The translations under genes and the position numbers were made by a program. Below the pieces are notes generated by a model. That model was not told the origin of the DNA and made no database searches. It saw nothing but the letters and a program-made list of their open reading frames with translations. Source: Sipunculus nudus (taxonomy: Eukaryota; Annelida; Sipuncula; Golfingiida; Sipunculidae). Taken from it: a stretch of 64,000 nt of DNA. The stretch spans positions 37,565,714 through 37,629,713 of the forward strand of contig CM049320.1 in NCBI GenBank assembly GCA_026874595.1, written 5' to 3'. How positions within the stretch are numbered: position 1 is the stretch's first letter; the number at the start of each line of letters is the position of its first letter. Below, piece after piece: positions 59,840-64,000 of this stretch.

Positions 59840-60070
59840 TGCTAGCTTTGTTAAGTATGTACATCTGCAGAATTTATTTTCCGACAACGTGAAAAGAAGG
59901 TCATACACGATTACCCTGGCGTCAACCAAGCCAGGTATACCTCGCCTGTTAGTCCTGCCTACGTAATCACCCTCATTGCTATTTATAACACCGAGGGTCC
60001 CGTGAAAAAGAGCACACGTTTGTGAGTAAAAACACGGGCAAACCTTATTGTCGTGGGGCATAACGGTTAA
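59840..60070 (-). mobile_element. Diverged tRNA-SINE 3' part (block B)
   Basis: Block B counterpart of 24690-24930 (AAGTATGTACATCTGCAG, GGCGTCAACCAAGCC, GCACACGTTTGTGAGTAAA). Confidence 0.45.
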
Positions 60071-60354
60071 CTGGTGATAAAAGACAAAAATGGTTTTCAC
60101 ACGTTACATTTATGATTGTAATTAATGAGACAAGGGCATTGTTTGTCAAACTGCTCCGGGTTAACCAAATTTTGTACGTTTGCTGTAAGGGTGGTACCTT
60201 TGTGTGGAGTATAACCTGAAAATTACTGCGGTTTCTTGTATTTGATATGGTGGTTTCACCTTACCACAGATTACCCATTATATTATAATTCTTATAATAT
60301 GTAGTCATTTTTTGAATATTTTTTTTAGAGGTAACCGCCTCCATTTTTGTAACA

Positions 60355-60717
60355 CTGGCTTAACTAAGTATAAGTACATCTTCAGAATTCCATTATTGGG
60401 TCGGACTCCGTGACAAGGCAGTATCACACATTTCCTCCCATTTTATATGCTGGTGTTAACCAGGCCCAGTGACTACTGCGGGCCCTGGGTGTGCAATCGT
60501 TCCCATGTCTGGGTCATACCACCAAGGAACCCCCGAAAGGCGCATTTGTTTGTGAGTGAAACTCGGCCGTTGGGCACACCCTTCCCTTTAAACCCTGTGT
60601 GAGCGCTCATCCTGGATGGAGGCCGACGGTGAAAAATTTCTCCGCCTCGCCTCAGATCCAAACTCATGATCTTCCGGCTTTGAGTCCTGTGCTTTACCCT
60701 TTAGCCACAGAAGCCGG
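60355..60717 (-). mobile_element. tRNA-derived SINE
   Basis: Block B counterpart of 25340-25671. Starts CCGGCTTCTGTGGCTAAAGGG on the minus strand, with a weak B box GAGTTTGGATC, body CCTTTCGGGGGTTCC and the tail near 60355. It shares its position with the block A copy, so the insertion predates the block duplication. Confidence 0.65.
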
Positions 60718-61208
60718 TGATCATGTTTTAACGATAACATTTAACAACGACACTTCTCTCTCAGAGCGTGCACGTGCGATACTTCAAGACTTGTATCCAG
60801 ACTAGCACGAAGTCATAAATGTTCTATCCTTGAAACTAACAAGTCCTTAACCATGGTAACGGTAACTTTGTAAAGTGGCAGTTTAGAATATTGGGTACAC
60901 ATTTCGCACGCAACAAGAGTATTTGATCTGAATATATTAAATATTACAAAAAAGTGTCTATCCAAGGACGTCGTGCGGACACTATTACTCATGTGTGGAC
61001 CCATACCATCTCATATCCACCAATTTAGGACGATTTATGAGTCCTATGAACTGTTTATGTTATATATTATATCGCCATTTCGGCCATATGACATCAGAAA
61101 GCCTACGGGTGGGCTTATCAGCCCAATATAATTGCCCACCAAGTCTTGTATTCACGACAGTTATAAATATATTGACACTAATGGGTACTACCATGTTTTG
61201 GCTGAGTC

Positions 61209-61427
61209 CAGAAGCGGATCCGGGGGGGGGGGGGGGGGGGGGGGTCAGGAAATCCCCGCCCCCCCCCCTTTTAATACGAAACAACCTTTTTTTAAGGGTT
61301 TCAGACAAAAGTTTGCGGCCCGGACCGCCCTTTTACGGACCTGGAATCCATTCGTTTTAGGTTTTTCATTAGTCCTCCTGGGTTTGACCCCCCCCCCCCC
61401 CTTTCCTAAATCCTGGATCCGCCCCTG
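61209..61427. mobile_element. 219-bp GCGGATCC-ended MITE with GAGTC target duplication
   Basis: Left CAGAAGCGGATCCGGGG and right CTGGATCCGCCCCTG are inverted. GAGTC is duplicated at 61204-61208 and 61428-61432. Block A at 26020-26034 keeps the empty site GGCTGATTCTATA. The ends are of the hAT-type CAG.GGCGGATCC class, though a 5-bp duplication is short for hAT. G and C homopolymers fill it. Confidence 0.75.
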
Positions 61428-62559
61428 GAGTCTATATCTAATCCAATGAGCTGCTATAGATGCAACTTTGCAATAACTTAAATGGCCTGCTCCAGGAGTC
61501 TGTGTGTTATTCCCCGTTCTAGTGTGTTATGTGTTTCTTCGCAACATAACAGGCCATTTCGGGAATGGGCCCAATAAGAATCGATTAGATTTGGGTATGC
61601 ATCCGGTTCATGATCCGGATTAAGAAACGCCATAAATGAATATTCACAAATGTAGAGTCACGTATGCACGGATGAACCTGGAAATATGGACCAGATAAGT
61701 GAATGCATACACGATTTCGATAGCATCCGACGATAGGGACCCCCCCCCCCCCCCCCATGCAGATGTTTAGTTATAACAATAGTATTGATCGTGTCCAGTG
61801 CAAGATTTCTAAAAATGAGTAAGCAAATGGAATATACCATCAAAGAGAAAACATTGTTGTGTATATTTAATCCACCTTGCATGTGCATAGGTCTCTTTAA
61901 TTGTGTTATAACAGAACGAAACCATTGCAGAATCATTACAACTGTTTGAGTTTGAAAAATTTGCACTATTTTTACTTGATTAATCTCACTTAATTTCATT
62001 CTGGCTTCTTCTCAGGAATACTAATATTTCATATTGCGGTTTAATTCTGACATTTTATCCAAGCCTTATGTATGGTTATTTTAAAATCTCGCTACTGGAT
62101 ACGCGTAATGACAATCCCACATGTAGTTTGTCGTCTACATATATAGAGTGAAATATTTCTAGGACGTAAACAGCCTGCTGGGTCCAATCAAACACAGGCA
62201 AAGGGTTTTAATTTGATTTTATTAACATGGCAAATTTATCTCTTCTGTTAAAGATAATACAGAGTTCTATAAATCTTAGAAGCAGATTCGTAACTTGGAG
62301 ATCTTATATTCAATTGCCTTGTCTAGGAGCCCTGGGCTAGGGATATTCGGAATAAACGATAAGACTGGTGTATATATGTCAGTTCCCTGTATTCTGTTTG
62401 GTTTATTGGATGTATTAGATATAAAATGGCATTAGGAGGGTCCCGAGAGCCTTGACACGAGCACACGCCACACAGATCACAAAATCACAAATACATACAC
62501 AAATCACAAAATAACATTGTTGAGCTAAACAATCCTTCGTTAGCATAATGGTAAAGACA

Positions 62560-62985
62560 TGGATGTTTGTATCTAAATACAATAATCCTATTATAAAAGA
62601 GATGTAAATCTCAAATCTTTAATGGTTTCTTACTTTGTGCATTGATTTTATTATTTTCAGTTTGTATATAAAATAGATGCATTTAAAATTCTTGTCAGTG
62701 TTACTGTTCAGAGAAGCACAAAATATATGCAGGTATATACTCTTGTAATATTTGATATACACATATCATAACACAAATTACACGGCAGCATGGTTTAGGT
62801 AAACAATCACTCATTAACATAATGGTAAAGATGTGTGTCTAGTTACATTAATCCCAATATAAAAGAGATGATAAACAATGATCTAGGTTTCATAAAAAGT
62901 TCAAATAATTGCTCTGTGCAACATGGTAACCTAAATAGAACTATTTTTTTAGTGGGGGTATCAGCCTTCATTTTTATGCAAGCTT
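62560..62985 (+). repeat. Two diverged copies of a short block B/C segment
   Basis: 'AAACAATC..T.(G)TTA(G)CATAATGGTAAAGA' appears at 62527 and 62800, each followed by 'AT(C)CCTAT..ATAAAAGAGATG'. Related sequence lies at 44870-44990. No gene. Confidence 0.4.
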
Positions 62986-63130
62986 ACTTAAGTATGTTTA
63001 TCTGCAGAATTCCCCTCCGTTTTTGGAATATGTGACAGGGCAGTAGGACACGTTTCCTCTCGTTTTTGTCATCCATGTGTGAGCCAGACCCAGTGATTAC
63101 TGCACCTGCGGGCCCAGGGGGTTCAACCAT
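62985..63130 (-). mobile_element. Partial tRNA-derived SINE
   Basis: Matches the tail-side half of the 60355-60717 SINE (AAGTATGTTTATCTGCAGAATTCC, GACAGGGCAGTA, CCAGTGATTACTGCACCTGCGGGCCC). The head is missing. Confidence 0.5.
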
Positions 63131-64000
63131 TCAACCATGTGTTCTTATCCAAACCGCATTTATCAAAAAGATCCTTATGCCTAATTCAAAGAAAGAATTA
63201 GAAAGTTCTCACCTAATACCCTCTATAAAATGACAATATAATAAAATGTAGGATACATATAATGTAATGAATAGAATCCTGACATAACTGCTGACATCAG
63301 TCTCAGGATACCTCACGACTTGCCTTCCTGGTCTATCGAGACTGTTCATTCATGTAGCTTTTTCAATCCCCTGGTGGGCATACACCCGAAGCAGCCACAA
63401 AAGGCGTCACACCCTACATCTGTCTACCGCCCATGGCCAGCACGCATTGACTCCTGGATGGAGAGGGTGCACCCTTGTGGTTAAAGCTTTGGGCAGGGGT
63501 CCTGACGGCGGTCCTCAGGTCGAAAAACCAAATCAAGCAGTCCAGCGCTCAACGCATGACGTCACCACGCGCCCTATGACTTACAGACCCATTTTGTAAT
63601 TTAATTGTCCAATATTGATTTGGTCGAGTCCACAACCGTCCTAATGCAAGTCAGAGCCCAGCATACTTGAGTCCAAAACAAGTACGAGTCCAAGGATACC
63701 TCTTCCGAGTCAGTCATTCTGAAAATCAAATCCGAGTCCCAGTTAGAGTCCGATACAAATATATTTTTTTTATTACCTAAAAGAATTCAAAATGGAAATT
63801 TGAGATTATATTTTGTAGTTTTGATGATAGTAAAGACACGCTTTTACTTGAATGGTTGATTACACCTAGCTCGGGATCCAGAGCTGAAGATTGGTATTTA
63901 TAATTTTTTTTCTTTTTTCGCCTCAGATTGTTAGGTTAGTTCGACATTCATGCTTCATCACTGACGAACATATTAATTAATTTATTTTTCACAATTAACA
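63131..64000. other. Region without recognised genes
   Basis: A GC-richer stretch at 63300-63560 resembles a repeat (GTGGTTAAAGCTTTGGGCAGGGG...GGTCGAAAAACC) but has no clear pol III boxes. The rest is AT-rich. Confidence 0.4.

Larger units (their letters stand above)
48120..62700 (+). repeat. Paralogous block B
   Basis: Diverged copy of block A interrupted by several dated insertions: a MITE (49544-50669), a 330-bp array and LTR cluster (52.3-59.6 kb) and a small MITE (61209-61427). Its right end (61930-62560) is shared with block C. Non-coding throughout. Confidence 0.75.

Overview
The window is AT-rich, intron-containing, repeat-dominated animal DNA. The best fit is a bivalve-like mollusc nuclear genome. 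The reasons are split genes with GT-AG introns, a two-domain C-type-lectin-like gene, a Gmr1-like Ty3/Gypsy gag, Tx1/L1-type and CR1/L2-type LINE remnants, tRNA-derived SINEs, dozens of (TA)n and (CT)n microsatellites, and 'GTCCGTCCGTC... AAGGTCAC' dispersed repeats of a kind I associate with bivalves. Species cannot be fixed from sequence alone. Nothing bacterial (operons, Shine-Dalgarno sites, CRISPR) is present, and most open frames are chance or microsatellite frames.

Layout: 1-1017 holds the minus-strand gag/protease fragment of a Gypsy retrotransposon. 1018-12520 is a recent ~6.2 kb tandem duplication. Each copy carries a decayed plus-strand L1/Tx1 LINE, a dispersed repeat, and one complete-looking six-exon gene for a secreted protein with two C-type-lectin-like domains (4591-6322 and 10277-12008, with an uncertain 3' end). 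These are the only convincing host genes. 12520-16130 has a dispersed repeat and one doubtful exon.

16.1-26.6 kb (block A), 39.8-44.9 kb (block C) and 48.1-62.7 kb (block B) are diverged, mostly colinear, non-coding paralogous blocks. Because they are paralogous, A serves as an 'empty site' for insertions in B. This gives exact ends for a 1126-bp CpG-rich MITE (TAA target duplication, 49544-50669) and a 219-bp GCGGATCC-ended MITE (GAGTC duplication, 61209-61427). Block B also contains a ~330-bp tandem array, head-to-head LTRs (one a complete solo LTR seated in a (TA)n array), and a 1.39-kb poly(A)-tailed retroposon with a 14-bp target duplication.

29639-33624 is a ~4 kb foldback-type element. 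Its inverted arms are built from ~160-bp subrepeats, and its interior holds a frameshifted remnant of an invertebrate repeat-borne protein (HEEAD ... TDV.VL ... LPA..LTG motifs). A separate ~135-bp degenerate tandem family occurs at 23.2-24.0, 30.5-31.1 (inverted) and 35.5-36.6 kb.

The genes do not form a pathway. The biological content is a lectin-like gene pair in a repeat-remodelled locus, and the most unusual material is mobile-element architecture: microsatellite-seated LTRs, palindromic LTR arrangements and the subrepeat foldback.
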